Below, piece after piece: positions 53,145 to 62,441 of a stretch of 64,000 bases of DNA. Each line of letters opens with the position of its first letter. The stretch's first letter is position 1. The translations under genes were made by a program, and so were the position numbers. Under the pieces are notes generated by a model. That model was not told where the DNA came from. It did not search any database and saw only the letters and a list, made by a program, of their open reading frames with translations. Source of the DNA: Segatella copri (GTDB taxonomy: Bacteria; Bacteroidota; Bacteroidia; Bacteroidales; Bacteroidaceae); contig NZ_VZCB01000099.1 of the NCBI RefSeq assembly GCF_009494395.1, forward strand, positions 1 to 64,000. Reading direction: 5' to 3'.

Positions 53145-54842
53145 ATGAAAAAGATTAATTTATATATCGTCGGTGCTTGTTTGGTACTGGGAATGACTTC
53201 TTGCGACGGATTCCTCGATGAGGAAAACCTAAGTAATGTCAATTCTGAGCAATATTTTCAAGAAAAGGAAGGCTATGAAAGTTTGGTTAATGCTTCTTAT
53301 GCTACCTTGCGCTCTATCTGGAAGAATGAACCTTGGTTGTTCAACTTGGGTGTGGATATCTATACCCGTGGAGAGAGTGAGCTGGTTAGCGGTAGCTATG
53401 GCAATCGTGACGTATATAGCAGCGAACTGAATGAATATGCTACGCTGGATGCCCAAAATAGTTATGTAAGCGATTTTTATACGAATGCTTACTATGGCAT
53501 TCAAGTATGCAATACCGCCATCAATAAGTCGACTTCTGTGGCTGGTATGTCTGAGAATGCGGTTAAGCAACGTTTGGCGGAAGTTCGTTTCTTGCGTGCT
53601 TATTATTACTATCTGTTGGTGGAGCAGTTTGGAGATGTGGCGATTGTTACAGACGAGATTAATTCTCCTATAACCGAATTTTCACGTACTCCAGAGAAGG
53701 AAGTTTATTCCTTTATCTTGAGTGAATTGAACGACATTGTTGGGGTGTTGCCTTCCAAGCAAGATGAGTATGGACGTGCCACGCAGGGGGCTGCCAAGCA
53801 TTTGATGGCATTGGTTTATCTTACCCGTGGTTACAAGTCATATGCAGAGTCAAATGATTTCTCTCGTGCTGCATCTTTGGCAGATGAGGTCATCAATGGT
53901 GGACAGTATGCTTTGCAGCCAACATTCACTGATGTATTTGCTACAGGTAATGAAAAAAACAGTGAAATCATCTTCTCTGTGCAATATGATGGCTCTTCTT
54001 TTGGTAGCCAATATGGTGGTAATGGACAACAGAATCTCTATGGATTTGAATTGTGGACAAAAGTGGTGTCTGGCTTTGAACAAGGTAACTTAAAGTATGG
54101 CTGGAAGAAAAATCAGTTCATGCCAACTCAGTTCTTGTATTCACTTTATGATACTTCTGTTGATAGCCGTTATGATGCAACCTTCAAGAGTGAGTTCTAT
54201 GCCACACGAGCAGATGCTAGCATTGGTTTGAAGGAAGGCGATTTACGTTTGTATTTCCCAAAATATGACCAGCCTTTTACCCAGCAGGATTCCTTGGCAC
54301 TCATGAGTCAGCATCCTAATGCCATCATTGTTACAAAGGATAGATGGAAGCAAGATATTGAGCATGTAGGTGGTTCTGGTATGTGTCCGATGATATGGAA
54401 GTTCTATGATCCAAATTCTTCTTATCCTTCCAATAACACTTCTTATACTAGCACTAAGGACATCTTCCTCTTCCGTTTGGCAGATACTTATCTCTTAGCT
54501 GCCGAGGCTTATTATAAACTGGGTGATAGCCAAAAGGCAGCCGACCGCATCAATAAAGTTCGTGAGCGTGCAGCCTTGGAAGGACATGTGAAGGATATGG
54601 ACATTGAGGCTTCTGATGTGAACATCGACTTTATCTTGGATGAACGTGCTCGCGAGATGGCTGGTGAGTATAACCGTTGGATGGACTTAAAACGCACTGG
54701 CAAGTTGATAGAGCGTACATTGAAGTATAACAATCTTGCTGCCAAGATAAATAAAATGGATGAGCATATTGTGGTCCGTCCGATTCCTCAGTCTGTAATC
54801 GACCAGACCACAGGGAATTTTAAACAGAATACCGGGTATTAG
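53145..54842 (+). CDS. SusD/RagB-type outer membrane glycan-binding lipoprotein
   Basis: A 566-residue lipoprotein. The start at 53145 (MKKINLYIVGACLVLGMTSC) gives a lipobox cysteine at residue 20 (TSCDGFLDEENLS). RFLRAYYYYLLVEQFGDVAI and LRLADTYLLAAEAYYKLGD are typical SusD/RagB helical segments; DERAREMAGEYNRWMDLKRTGKLIERT is the C-terminal signature. It would lie over SusC as a substrate lid. The earlier frame start at 53055 lies in the susC gene and was rejected. Confidence 0.96.
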   Translation: MKKINLYIVGACLVLGMTSCDGFLDEENLSNVNSEQYFQEKEGYESLVNASYATLRSIWKNEPWLFNLGVDIYTRGESELVSGSYGNRDVYSSELNEYATLDAQNSYVSDFYTNAYYGIQVCNTAINKSTSVAGMSENAVKQRLAEVRFLRAYYYYLLVEQFGDVAIVTDEINSPITEFSRTPEKEVYSFILSELNDIVGVLPSKQDEYGRATQGAAKHLMALVYLTRGYKSYAESNDFSRAASLADEVINGGQYALQPTFTDVFATGNEKNSEIIFSVQYDGSSFGSQYGGNGQQNLYGFELWTKVVSGFEQGNLKYGWKKNQFMPTQFLYSLYDTSVDSRYDATFKSEFYATRADASIGLKEGDLRLYFPKYDQPFTQQDSLALMSQHPNAIIVTKDRWKQDIEHVGGSGMCPMIWKFYDPNSSYPSNNTSYTSTKDIFLFRLADTYLLAAEAYYKLGDSQKAADRINKVRERAALEGHVKDMDIEASDVNIDFILDERAREMAGEYNRWMDLKRTGKLIERTLKYNNLAAKINKMDEHIVVRPIPQSVIDQTTGNFKQNTGY

Positions 54843-54867
54843 TTTGTAATTGTTTTTGGGTTTGTAA

Positions 54868-54898
54868 GGGAGCAAGATAGCATTCTTGTTCCCTCTCC
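54868..54898 (+). terminator. Hairpin after susD
   Basis: GGGAGCAAGA pairs with TCTTGTTCCC, followed by TCTCCTTATTTTTT. It may act as a partial terminator between susD and the GH43-GH115 gene. Confidence 0.6.
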
Positions 54899-54920
54899 TT
54901 ATTTTTTAGTAACTTATCGT

Positions 54921-57900
54921 ATGGATAATATGAATAAAATTTTTGATAAAATAGCTTGCATGCTTTTATGTTTATGGATTTGTTCCTTTTCTTCGAGCAT
55001 ATTGGCACAAGAACAAACTTCGCTCATTGTGAATGGTGTGCCTTGGTATGACCAAAATCATCTACCGGTGAATGCCCATGGAGCTGGCATCATCCAAGAC
55101 AATGGAAAATATTGGCTTTTTGGCGAATATAAGAGCGATACCTCCAATGCCTTCCCTGGATTTGGATGTTATTCTTCCGAGGATTTAGTAAACTGGCACT
55201 TTGAAAGAGTGGTACTTCCTGTGCAGAAAGATGGTATCTTGGGGCCTAACAGAGTGGGTGAGCGAGTGAAGGTGATGCGTTGTCCTAAAACCGGAATGTA
55301 TGTGATGCTGATGCACGCTGATGACTTGAAATATATGGATCCGCATATCGGCATCGCTACTTGCAAGACCATCAATGGTGACTATCAACTGAGAGGAACA
55401 CTTCAATATAAAGGACAACCCATCAAACGATGGGACATGGGCGTTTTTCAGGATGAGGATGGCAAAGGCTATCTTCTTACCCATCACGGACCGATTTTTC
55501 GTTTGAGTGATGATTATCTCAGTGTGGATACGATGATAGCCAATGTAAAGGGCATGGGAGAATCGCCTGCCATGTTTAAGAAAAATGGAATGTATTATCT
55601 CTTGACTTCCAACTTGACCAGTTGGGAGCGTAATGACAATTATTATTTCACTGCAACGAACATTGCTGGACCTTGGAAGAAGCAAGGTGTATTCTGCCCA
55701 GAAGAAACTTTGACATGGAATTCCCAAAGTTCTTTTGTCTTGATGCTTCCAGACGGCACCCCTATGTATATGGGCGATAGATGGTCTTATCCTCATCAGG
55801 CTTCTGCCGCCACATACGTGTGGATGCCGTTGCAAGTAGCAGGCGATAAACTCTCCATTCCTGCTTATTGGCAGTCTTGGAATATACAGAAGATGAAATC
55901 GGAGGATATATTGAACCAAGCCATCTATAAGAAACCGTTTCTTTTGAATAGTAATCAGGCGGGTAAGTCTGTAAGCCTGGATTTCGTTGGTACGCATGTG
56001 GCAGTAGTCGGCAGAACGGATGCCCATGGTGGCTATGCCTTGGTTTCTGTATTGAATCATAAGAAGGATACCGTCTATTCTTCTTTGATAGATTTCTATA
56101 GTAAGGTGCCACAAGAGGGTATTCGGGTGATAACTCCAAAGCTCTCTTATGGACAATATACCTTGGAGATAAAGGTGACGGGCGAAAGACCTAACTGGTC
56201 GGATAAGCGAAAGAGCTTGTATGGTTCGGATGATTATTTCATAAATACCAATATGGTATATGTCTTTGGTAAGAAAGCTGGGGATTTTCGCATCCAAGCA
56301 GGTGAGGAAATCAATATTCAGTGTGACACTTCTACCGTGGAACCTGTTGTCAAATCAGCTATCCGTATGTTTGCTGAGGATTGCAAGGATGTATTGGAAT
56401 CTTCAGTTGTGGTCACTCCCAAAACTGGTGATATATTATTGCATATTGATAGCAAGCTTCTGAAAGGTAAGAAAGAAGCTTTTAAGATTGCGGTAAAAGA
56501 TGGAAAAATCATTGTGACAGGAAGTGATAATCATGGTTTGGCTTATGGCTTGTTGGAGATATCTCGTTTATTAGGGGTGTCTCCTTGGAAATGGTGGGCT
56601 GATGCTATGCCCAAGAAAAAGAGTTCTTTTACCTTGACGGATGGCTATGCGGATGAGCAATCTCCTTCTGTGGAATATCGTGGCATATTTATCAATGATG
56701 AAGATTGGGGAATGATGCAATGGTCAAGTCTAAACTACGAGCCTTGGTATAAACCTGGTCGTATTGGACCCAAGACTAATTCTCGCATATTCGAGTTGCT
56801 GCTCCGACTGCGTGCTAATACATTTTGGCCTGCTATGCATGAATGTACTGTTCCGTTCTTTCTTACCAATGGTAATCGGGAAGTGGCTGCGCAATATGGC
56901 ATTTATATAGGAAGTTCGCACTGTGAACCCATGGCATGTAATGCTAACGGCGAATGGAGAAGTAGAGGCAGCGGGGAGTATGACTATGTACATAATGATA
57001 GCAATGTTTATCGTTTTTGGGAAAATCGAGTAAAGGATGTGGCTCATCAACCGATACTTTATACGATTGGTATGCGTGGTGTGCATGATGGAGCTATGAA
57101 CGGTGCAAAGACGCTTGATGAGCAGAGACAAGTTCTGGAAAGAGTATTTAAGGACCAGCGTCAACTGCTTGCCCAATATGTGAATAGTGATGTGACAAAA
57201 ATTCCGCAAGTGTTTATTCCTTATAAAGAGGTGTTGGATGTTTATCGATCAGGGCTTCATGTTCCTGATGATGTCTGTCTCATGTGGTGTGATGACAACT
57301 ATGGCTATATACGCCACATGCCTACAGTGGAAGAACGTTCACGCAAGGGAGGAAATGGTATTTATTATCATGTTAGTTATTGGGGGCGTCCTCATGACTA
57401 TCTATGGCTTGGTACTTTTTCACCAGCTCTTATGTTTCAGCAGATGTCTTCTGCTTACGAAAATGGCATACAGAAAATGTGGATATTGAATGTTGGAGAC
57501 CTTAAGCCTGCTGAATACCAAATAGAAATGTTTTTGGATATGGCTTGGAATCTGGATCATGTAAGAAAACAAGGAGTAAAAGGACATCTTACGGATTTCC
57601 TTTGTCGTGAGTTTGGAGATAAGATAGGTAAGGAGTTGTCTCCAATCATGAGGGAGAGTTATAGGTTGGCTTTTATTCGGAAGCCAGAATTTATGGGCAA
57701 TACTCGTGAAGAAGAGTATCACACTAATTACTATCGTATTGTACGTGATATGCCGTGGAGTTTAGAGAAAATCCAAAAACGCCTTGCAGAGTATGGAACT
57801 ATAGAGAAAAATGTGGAGGAAATCTTTAGAAAGATTCCGAATGACCAAAAAGACACCTATTTCCAATTGGTCAAATATCCTGTACAGGCTGCTGCTGAGA

Positions 57901-58532
57901 TGAATAAGAAAATGCTTTTCGCCCAGCAAGCTCGACATGGACTTTGTTCTTGGGAGAAAAGTGATGCAGCTTTCGATAGTATTTCTGCACTAACTCGGCG
58001 TTATAATACTGGGTTCTATAATCAGGGCAAATGGCAAAGAATGATGGATTTTCAACCTCGAAGGCTCCCTGTCTTTGAACCGGTAGAAAGAAGCTCTTCT
58101 AAAGAGGCGTTATGCAAAGAACCGCAATATATAGCTTGCTTTTCGGGTGCAGATAGTAAACAAGGTTCTTTTGAATCTTGTGAAGGATTAGGATATGAAG
58201 AAAAGGCTATCAAGACTAAAAAGGGGAAAAAGGTCAGATTTGATTTTGAGTGCGATGCAATGGATTCTGTTGTCGTAGAAATTCGAATGATTCCAACTCA
58301 TTCACTGTCGGGAAATCAGCTTAGATTCCAAATTTCATTAGATAAACAAACTACACATATTATAGATTATGCTACTCAAGGGAGAAGTGAAGAGTGGAAA
58401 GAGAATGTTCTATGGAATCATGCTATACGAAGGGTCGTATTACCGATTGGAAACAAAAAGAGGCATCAATTGACTTTTTTGCCTCTTGATGAAGGAGAAA
58501 TTCTAGATCAGATATACATTTTGAAAAACTAA
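54921..58532 (+). CDS. GH43 - GH115 fusion enzyme
   Basis: A 1203-residue exported enzyme with a signal peptide (IACMLLCLWICSFSSSILA). Residues about 25-450 form a five-bladed GH43-type module (VNAHGAGIIQDNGKYWLFGE, CYSSEDLVNWHFERV, MGESPAMFKKNGMYYLL); the AHGAG in place of the usual catalytic-base aspartate is like the exo-beta-1,3-galactosidase subfamily as I recall it. Residues about 451-1203 match GH115 alpha-glucuronidases: HGLAYGLLEISRLLGVSPWK, YRGIFINDEDW, LRANTFWPAMHE, HNDSNVYRFWENRV, MWCDDNYGYIRHM and the C-terminal GH115 beta domain. Such a fusion could remove uronic acid and galactose from one chain. Substrate is inferred. Confidence 0.87.
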   Translation: MDNMNKIFDKIACMLLCLWICSFSSSILAQEQTSLIVNGVPWYDQNHLPVNAHGAGIIQDNGKYWLFGEYKSDTSNAFPGFGCYSSEDLVNWHFERVVLPVQKDGILGPNRVGERVKVMRCPKTGMYVMLMHADDLKYMDPHIGIATCKTINGDYQLRGTLQYKGQPIKRWDMGVFQDEDGKGYLLTHHGPIFRLSDDYLSVDTMIANVKGMGESPAMFKKNGMYYLLTSNLTSWERNDNYYFTATNIAGPWKKQGVFCPEETLTWNSQSSFVLMLPDGTPMYMGDRWSYPHQASAATYVWMPLQVAGDKLSIPAYWQSWNIQKMKSEDILNQAIYKKPFLLNSNQAGKSVSLDFVGTHVAVVGRTDAHGGYALVSVLNHKKDTVYSSLIDFYSKVPQEGIRVITPKLSYGQYTLEIKVTGERPNWSDKRKSLYGSDDYFINTNMVYVFGKKAGDFRIQAGEEINIQCDTSTVEPVVKSAIRMFAEDCKDVLESSVVVTPKTGDILLHIDSKLLKGKKEAFKIAVKDGKIIVTGSDNHGLAYGLLEISRLLGVSPWKWWADAMPKKKSSFTLTDGYADEQSPSVEYRGIFINDEDWGMMQWSSLNYEPWYKPGRIGPKTNSRIFELLLRLRANTFWPAMHECTVPFFLTNGNREVAAQYGIYIGSSHCEPMACNANGEWRSRGSGEYDYVHNDSNVYRFWENRVKDVAHQPILYTIGMRGVHDGAMNGAKTLDEQRQVLERVFKDQRQLLAQYVNSDVTKIPQVFIPYKEVLDVYRSGLHVPDDVCLMWCDDNYGYIRHMPTVEERSRKGGNGIYYHVSYWGRPHDYLWLGTFSPALMFQQMSSAYENGIQKMWILNVGDLKPAEYQIEMFLDMAWNLDHVRKQGVKGHLTDFLCREFGDKIGKELSPIMRESYRLAFIRKPEFMGNTREEEYHTNYYRIVRDMPWSLEKIQKRLAEYGTIEKNVEEIFRKIPNDQKDTYFQLVKYPVQAAAEMNKKMLFAQQARHGLCSWEKSDAAFDSISALTRRYNTGFYNQGKWQRMMDFQPRRLPVFEPVERSSSKEALCKEPQYIACFSGADSKQGSFESCEGLGYEEKAIKTKKGKKVRFDFECDAMDSVVVEIRMIPTHSLSGNQLRFQISLDKQTTHIIDYATQGRSEEWKENVLWNHAIRRVVLPIGNKKRHQLTFLPLDEGEILDQIYILKN

Positions 58533-58538
58533 AAAATC

Positions 58539-58572
58539 CCCCGAAGAAAGAGAACACTCTCTTTCTTCGGGG
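58539..58572. terminator. Terminator between the GH43-GH115 gene and the feoB fragment
   Basis: CCCCGAAGAAAGAG and CTCTTTCTTCGGGG pair perfectly around a 6-nt loop. The minus-strand side has the better T-run, suggesting it came with the feoB 3' end. Confidence 0.8.
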
Positions 58573-58600
58573 AAATTTACTTTTTATCGTTGTATCCTTT

Positions 58601-58942
58601 TTACAGGAACAAACTTCCTATCTGGAAGACCAGGGCTGATACTACCCATGCCAAGAGGGTGGTGTAGCCGGCGGCAAAGCCTGCCCATTTCCAACTACCC
58701 GTCTCGCCCTTGATGGCGGCAATCGTGGCGATACAAGGGAAGTACAAGAGTACGAAGAGCAAGAAACAGTAGGCAGTGAGCGTAGCCTTGGCTGAAGCCT
58801 CGGTATCACTATATCCGTAGGTCTGCTTGAGGTCGGAAGTCATCTGCTTCTTCAAAACCTCGTACTTGCCATCCTCGTCATTGTAGTCTTGGTCATCGCT
58901 GAAACTGTCGTTGTTGCTGTAGAGCACGCCCATCGTTGAGGC
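58601..58942 (-). pseudogene. feoB: 3' fragment of feoB (ferrous iron transporter)
   Basis: The minus strand encodes about 110 residues of a FeoB C terminus: STMGVLYSNNDSF, ATLTAYCFLLFVLLYFPCIA, TIAAIKGETGSWKWAGFAAG and a last hydrophobic segment ending in a natural stop. The frame would continue beyond STMG as the KEVV...-type helix of FeoB, but that sequence is absent: at about 58937-58943 it passes abruptly into plus-strand coding sequence for a carbohydrate-binding domain. It cannot make a functional transporter. It retains its own terminator. Confidence 0.85.
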
Positions 58943-59459
58943 TTTTGATACGGCACCTAAGTCAGACCAAAAGGCCTTGAGGGTTGGGGCAGGTGAAACA
59001 TTATTGGTTCGTTGCGAGGCTATCGATGAAGATGAGCCTTCTGTAATTTATCAGGCTGAGAATGCAGTATTGAGTAGTGGAGCAGAACATGCTTACTCCA
59101 TTGACGGCATTGGCTTTGGAGGTAATGGCTTTGTTCGTTTGCCTGCTTTTGAAGGGGCTAATGTTTGCTGGAAAAGCGTAAACGGAAAGAATGGTGGCGA
59201 GAAGACTCTTCGCATCAGATATTCAAATGGCAGTTGTCAGGATGTGAATGCCTTGCTTTTCGTTAATGGCAAGTTGAGCACGGTGAAGTTGAAAAAGACT
59301 GGTGGTTGGGACAAATATCAATATGCAACAGTCAAGGTGAATTTGGCAGCGGGAACAGCTAATGAACTGAAGCTGGAGTCACGAGGTAATTTCCAACGAA
59401 TCAATAGAGTAGTTTATCCTTTATGTGCTGGATATATAGATGAGTTTCAAATCTTTTAA
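58941..59459 (+). pseudogene. 3' fragment with a CBM6/35-like carbohydrate-binding domain
   Basis: An open frame without a plausible start runs from the feoB junction to a stop at 59459 (about 172 residues). SVIYQAENAVLSSGAEHAYS, GFGGNGFVRLPAFEGANVCW, LRIRYSNGSCQDVNALLFVN, LKKTGGWDKYQYATVKVNLA and the ending GYIDEFQIF fit a CBM6/CBM35-type jelly roll. It is probably the tail of a larger glycoside hydrolase whose 5' part was lost in a rearrangement. The next gene starts 9 nt later, in operon style. Confidence 0.75.
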
Positions 59460-59468
59460 TGTTATGGG

Positions 59469-60809
59469 ATGAAAAGATTGTTTTTAATATATTTGTATTC
59501 TTTGATAGCTTGTTGGACTTATGCCCTGCAAGCTGTTAACAATGGCATCCCTTGGTATGATCAGAATCAGAATCCGGTGAATGCCCATGGTGCCGGCATC
59601 ATCAGGGATGGCGGAAAGTATTGGCTCTTTGGAGAATATAAGAGTGATACTTCCAATGCCTTTCCAGGCTTTGGATGCTATTCTTCTGACGACCTGGTGA
59701 ACTGGAAATTCGAGCGTGTGGTCCTGCCGGTACAGAAGGACGGCATCCTCGGTCCTAATCGAGTGGGTGAGCGAGTGAAGGTGATGAAGTGTCCTAAGAC
59801 GGGCGAGTATGTGATGCTGATGCATGCGGATGACTTGAAGTATAATGACCCGCATATCGGTATCGCTACTTGCAAGACCATCAATGGTGATTATCAGTTG
59901 AGAGGTACGCTCCAATACAAGGGGCAACCTATCAAGCGTTGGGATATGGGAGTTTTTCAGGATGAAGATGGCAAGGGCTATCTGCTTATTCATCATGGAC
60001 CTATCTATAGGCTGAGTGATGATTATCTCAGCGTGGATACGATGATAGCCTATGTTGGTGGAATGGGTGAATCGCCTGCCATGTTCAGGAAGAATGGCAT
60101 GTATTATCTGCTTACTTCCAATCTTACCAGTTGGGAGCGTAACGACAATTACTATTTTACGGCTACGAATATCGCAGGCCCTTGGAAAAAACAGGGCTTG
60201 TTCTGTCCGGAAGGTTCTCTGACATGGAACTCACAAAGTACATTTGTGTTGATGCTTCCTGATGGTACCCCGATGTATATGGGCGACAGATGGTCTTATC
60301 CTCATCAGACTTCAGCTGCGACTTATGTGTGGTTGCCCATGCAGGTAAATGCAGAGAAACTCTCTATACCTTTTTATTGGCAATCATGGGATGCTGAAAA
60401 AGTGAAATCTCATGACGTTCTGAAATATGCAAGGCATAGGAAACCACTTCTTCTGTATTCTAATGAAGCTGGTAAGTCTGTGAAAACGAATTTCAAGGGT
60501 ACGCATGTGGCTGTAGTTGGCAAGACAGATAATCATGGTGGCTATGGTTTGGTTTCTGTATTGAATACGCATGGAGATACTGTATATTCCAGTTTGATAG
60601 ATTTTTACAGTAAAGTACCGCAGGAAGGTATTCGGGTTATTACGCCCCAAATGCCTTATGGAAAATATACCTTGGAGGTGATGGCTACTGGCGAAAAAGC
60701 CAATTGGTCGGATAAAAGAAAGAATCTATATGGATCGGATGATTCTTTTGTGCAGACAAGTCAATTTTATGTATATGGCTGTAAATCTAGAAAAAGTAAG
60801 AGAAGGTAA
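59469..60809 (+). CDS. GH43-type glycosidase, single domain
   Basis: A 446-residue exported protein (signal MKRLFLIYLYSLIACWTYA) that is a close paralogue of the GH43 part of the GH43-GH115 fusion: from NAHGAG to GKGYLL (136 residues) I count 7 differences. It ends 8 residues past the aligned FYVYG word (CKSRKSKRR), where the fusion continues into GH115. The same AHGAG motif suggests exo-beta-1,3-galactosidase-type specificity. The chimeric feoB/CBM segment lies upstream, so its promoter is uncertain. Confidence 0.87.
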   Translation: MKRLFLIYLYSLIACWTYALQAVNNGIPWYDQNQNPVNAHGAGIIRDGGKYWLFGEYKSDTSNAFPGFGCYSSDDLVNWKFERVVLPVQKDGILGPNRVGERVKVMKCPKTGEYVMLMHADDLKYNDPHIGIATCKTINGDYQLRGTLQYKGQPIKRWDMGVFQDEDGKGYLLIHHGPIYRLSDDYLSVDTMIAYVGGMGESPAMFRKNGMYYLLTSNLTSWERNDNYYFTATNIAGPWKKQGLFCPEGSLTWNSQSTFVLMLPDGTPMYMGDRWSYPHQTSAATYVWLPMQVNAEKLSIPFYWQSWDAEKVKSHDVLKYARHRKPLLLYSNEAGKSVKTNFKGTHVAVVGKTDNHGGYGLVSVLNTHGDTVYSSLIDFYSKVPQEGIRVITPQMPYGKYTLEVMATGEKANWSDKRKNLYGSDDSFVQTSQFYVYGCKSRKSKRR

Positions 60810-60858
60810 TGAGTGGATTGATTGATTGCTGCTCTCCGTAGGGTGATTTATCAGTAAC

Positions 60859-60906
60859 AAATAGTTTAGGGGTTGTAGGATTTTTCCCACAACCCCTAAA
60901 CTATTT
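60859..60906. terminator. Bidirectional terminator between GH43 and GH30
   Basis: AAATAGTTTAGGGGTTGT pairs perfectly with ACAACCCCTAAACTATTT around a 12-nt loop between convergent genes. Confidence 0.85.
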
Positions 60907-60908
60907 AT

Positions 60909-62420
60909 TTATTCTATCACATTCGTTAGGAATGAATGGGGTAAACTCTGTATATTCAGATATTTCTTGCCTATCTTTACTGTTAGCTTGGCAGGCTTAT
61001 CTGTGAAATTACCTGCGGTAACGATGTATTGGCCTGTTTTGGTCTTGAATACCACAACGGGAGTTTTACTATAGTCACGACCGGCGTATGCCAGCATTTC
61101 GGTGCCTTCTTTTACAAAATGGCTGAAGTGCTTATAGGCATAGTATTCTGCAGTATAGCGCATCTTTCTGGTTTTACTATCTACTTGTATAAGAGCGTTC
61201 TGTGTCCATCCCCATGGAGAGATACCGTTATCTTTCAGGATGAAGTTCCAGTTGTAATATTCATCGCAACCATTTCCCAGGTTATCGGAAAGAAGGAAGA
61301 ATGTGTGCTCGCCAGCTTTCCAGTCCATGCTGCCGTTTCCACATTCGCTTTCGCTTACCATAAATCGATGGTTAGGATAGCGTTGGCGCATCTGTGGCAG
61401 GTTATTGCGGCATTCCCATTGCGTTCCTATTCCCTTCACGTTAGCTTGTAAAGTCTTATTATCAAGAATCTTTTCTACGTAATCCAGGCGGTTGGTGTTG
61501 AATGTACCTATCCACAACTCTACCTCAGGATGCTTCTTGGCAAGGGTTGGAGCCAGATATTCATTATTGAAGCGCAAGGTTCCTTCTGCTGTCCATGCAC
61601 AACCGGGGTATGGAGTGTATGAGTAAGCCTCGTTCTGATACATCACCTTGGTGATAGGGAGTCCTTCTTCCTTGTAGAGTTCGATGAAGCGGCAGAACAT
61701 GTTGGCGTAGCATTGCAGATAACGTGGATCTTGGATAAAGAAGTCTTGGGTGGCGAGACGGCGAGGAAATACGCCATTGCGGTCGCCAAAAAGTTTCATC
61801 TCATCTGCATCCACCTGTTTGCCGTCGTCCATATATAAGAGATAGCTCTGGCGAGGATCCATCTTGTTGGTCTTGTTAGGAGATACAGGGTAATCGTTAT
61901 TGATTTTCATCCATGTAGGAGGGCTCCATGGACTCATGAATAATTGCAGGTTAGGCTGGTATTTTTGTGCGGCATGTGCCAAGGGGATAATGTTACGTTT
62001 GTCGTGCTCGATGTTGAAATACTTGAGAGAGAAATCACCATTTACCTCAGAGCAACTGTACCATTCACGCGCATAGTCGTTGGCATTCATGGAAACTCTT
62101 CCGTGGGTAAACTTCAAATCGCCCTGAGGATCAAAGATATTGAACATCACTTCGTCTTGCTCTTTACGGGACAGCAGATTGAATGCATCCCAATCGAGTT
62201 CGTTAAAGGTGGTTCCGAATGCTACAAACTTAGTACCGCTACTTAGTGCATTTACTTCTGCCACAACTTTATTTTCGGCTTTTGCCGAAAGAACAGTCTT
62301 TGCTTTTACCCATGAAGAGGTTTTTGTGGTGGTGAAGGTTGTAACTTTCTGTGCCCAAGTGCTCGAACTGAGCACGAGGGCAATTGTAGTAAAAATTTTT
62401 GTTTTCATTTTTGCTTTCAT
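60909..62420 (-). CDS. GH30-family glycosidase, exported
   Basis: A 503-residue enzyme with a signal peptide (KIFTTIALVLSSSTWAQ). The TIM barrel has SPWSPPTWMKIN, the acid/base in VMYQNEAYSYTPYPG (Glu264) and the nucleophile region MVSESECGNG (Glu357 or Glu359). The C terminus forms the GH30 beta-sandwich (YIVTAGNFTDKPAKLTVKIG). GH30 includes beta-1,6-galactanases, xylanases and beta-fucosidases; the subgroup is not evident from sequence. It is 21 nt downstream of the GH2 gene. Confidence 0.9.
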   Translation of the reverse strand: MKAKMKTKIFTTIALVLSSSTWAQKVTTFTTTKTSSWVKAKTVLSAKAENKVVAEVNALSSGTKFVAFGTTFNELDWDAFNLLSRKEQDEVMFNIFDPQGDLKFTHGRVSMNANDYAREWYSCSEVNGDFSLKYFNIEHDKRNIIPLAHAAQKYQPNLQLFMSPWSPPTWMKINNDYPVSPNKTNKMDPRQSYLLYMDDGKQVDADEMKLFGDRNGVFPRRLATQDFFIQDPRYLQCYANMFCRFIELYKEEGLPITKVMYQNEAYSYTPYPGCAWTAEGTLRFNNEYLAPTLAKKHPEVELWIGTFNTNRLDYVEKILDNKTLQANVKGIGTQWECRNNLPQMRQRYPNHRFMVSESECGNGSMDWKAGEHTFFLLSDNLGNGCDEYYNWNFILKDNGISPWGWTQNALIQVDSKTRKMRYTAEYYAYKHFSHFVKEGTEMLAYAGRDYSKTPVVVFKTKTGQYIVTAGNFTDKPAKLTVKIGKKYLNIQSLPHSFLTNVIE

Positions 62421-62441
62421 TTTTATTGTTTATTCTTTTCT

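Noticed and set aside
58977..59459. A complete small gene starting at a TTG at 58977
   Set aside because: The same frame is open further upstream to the feoB junction and the protein begins in the middle of a domain, so it is a 3' fragment.
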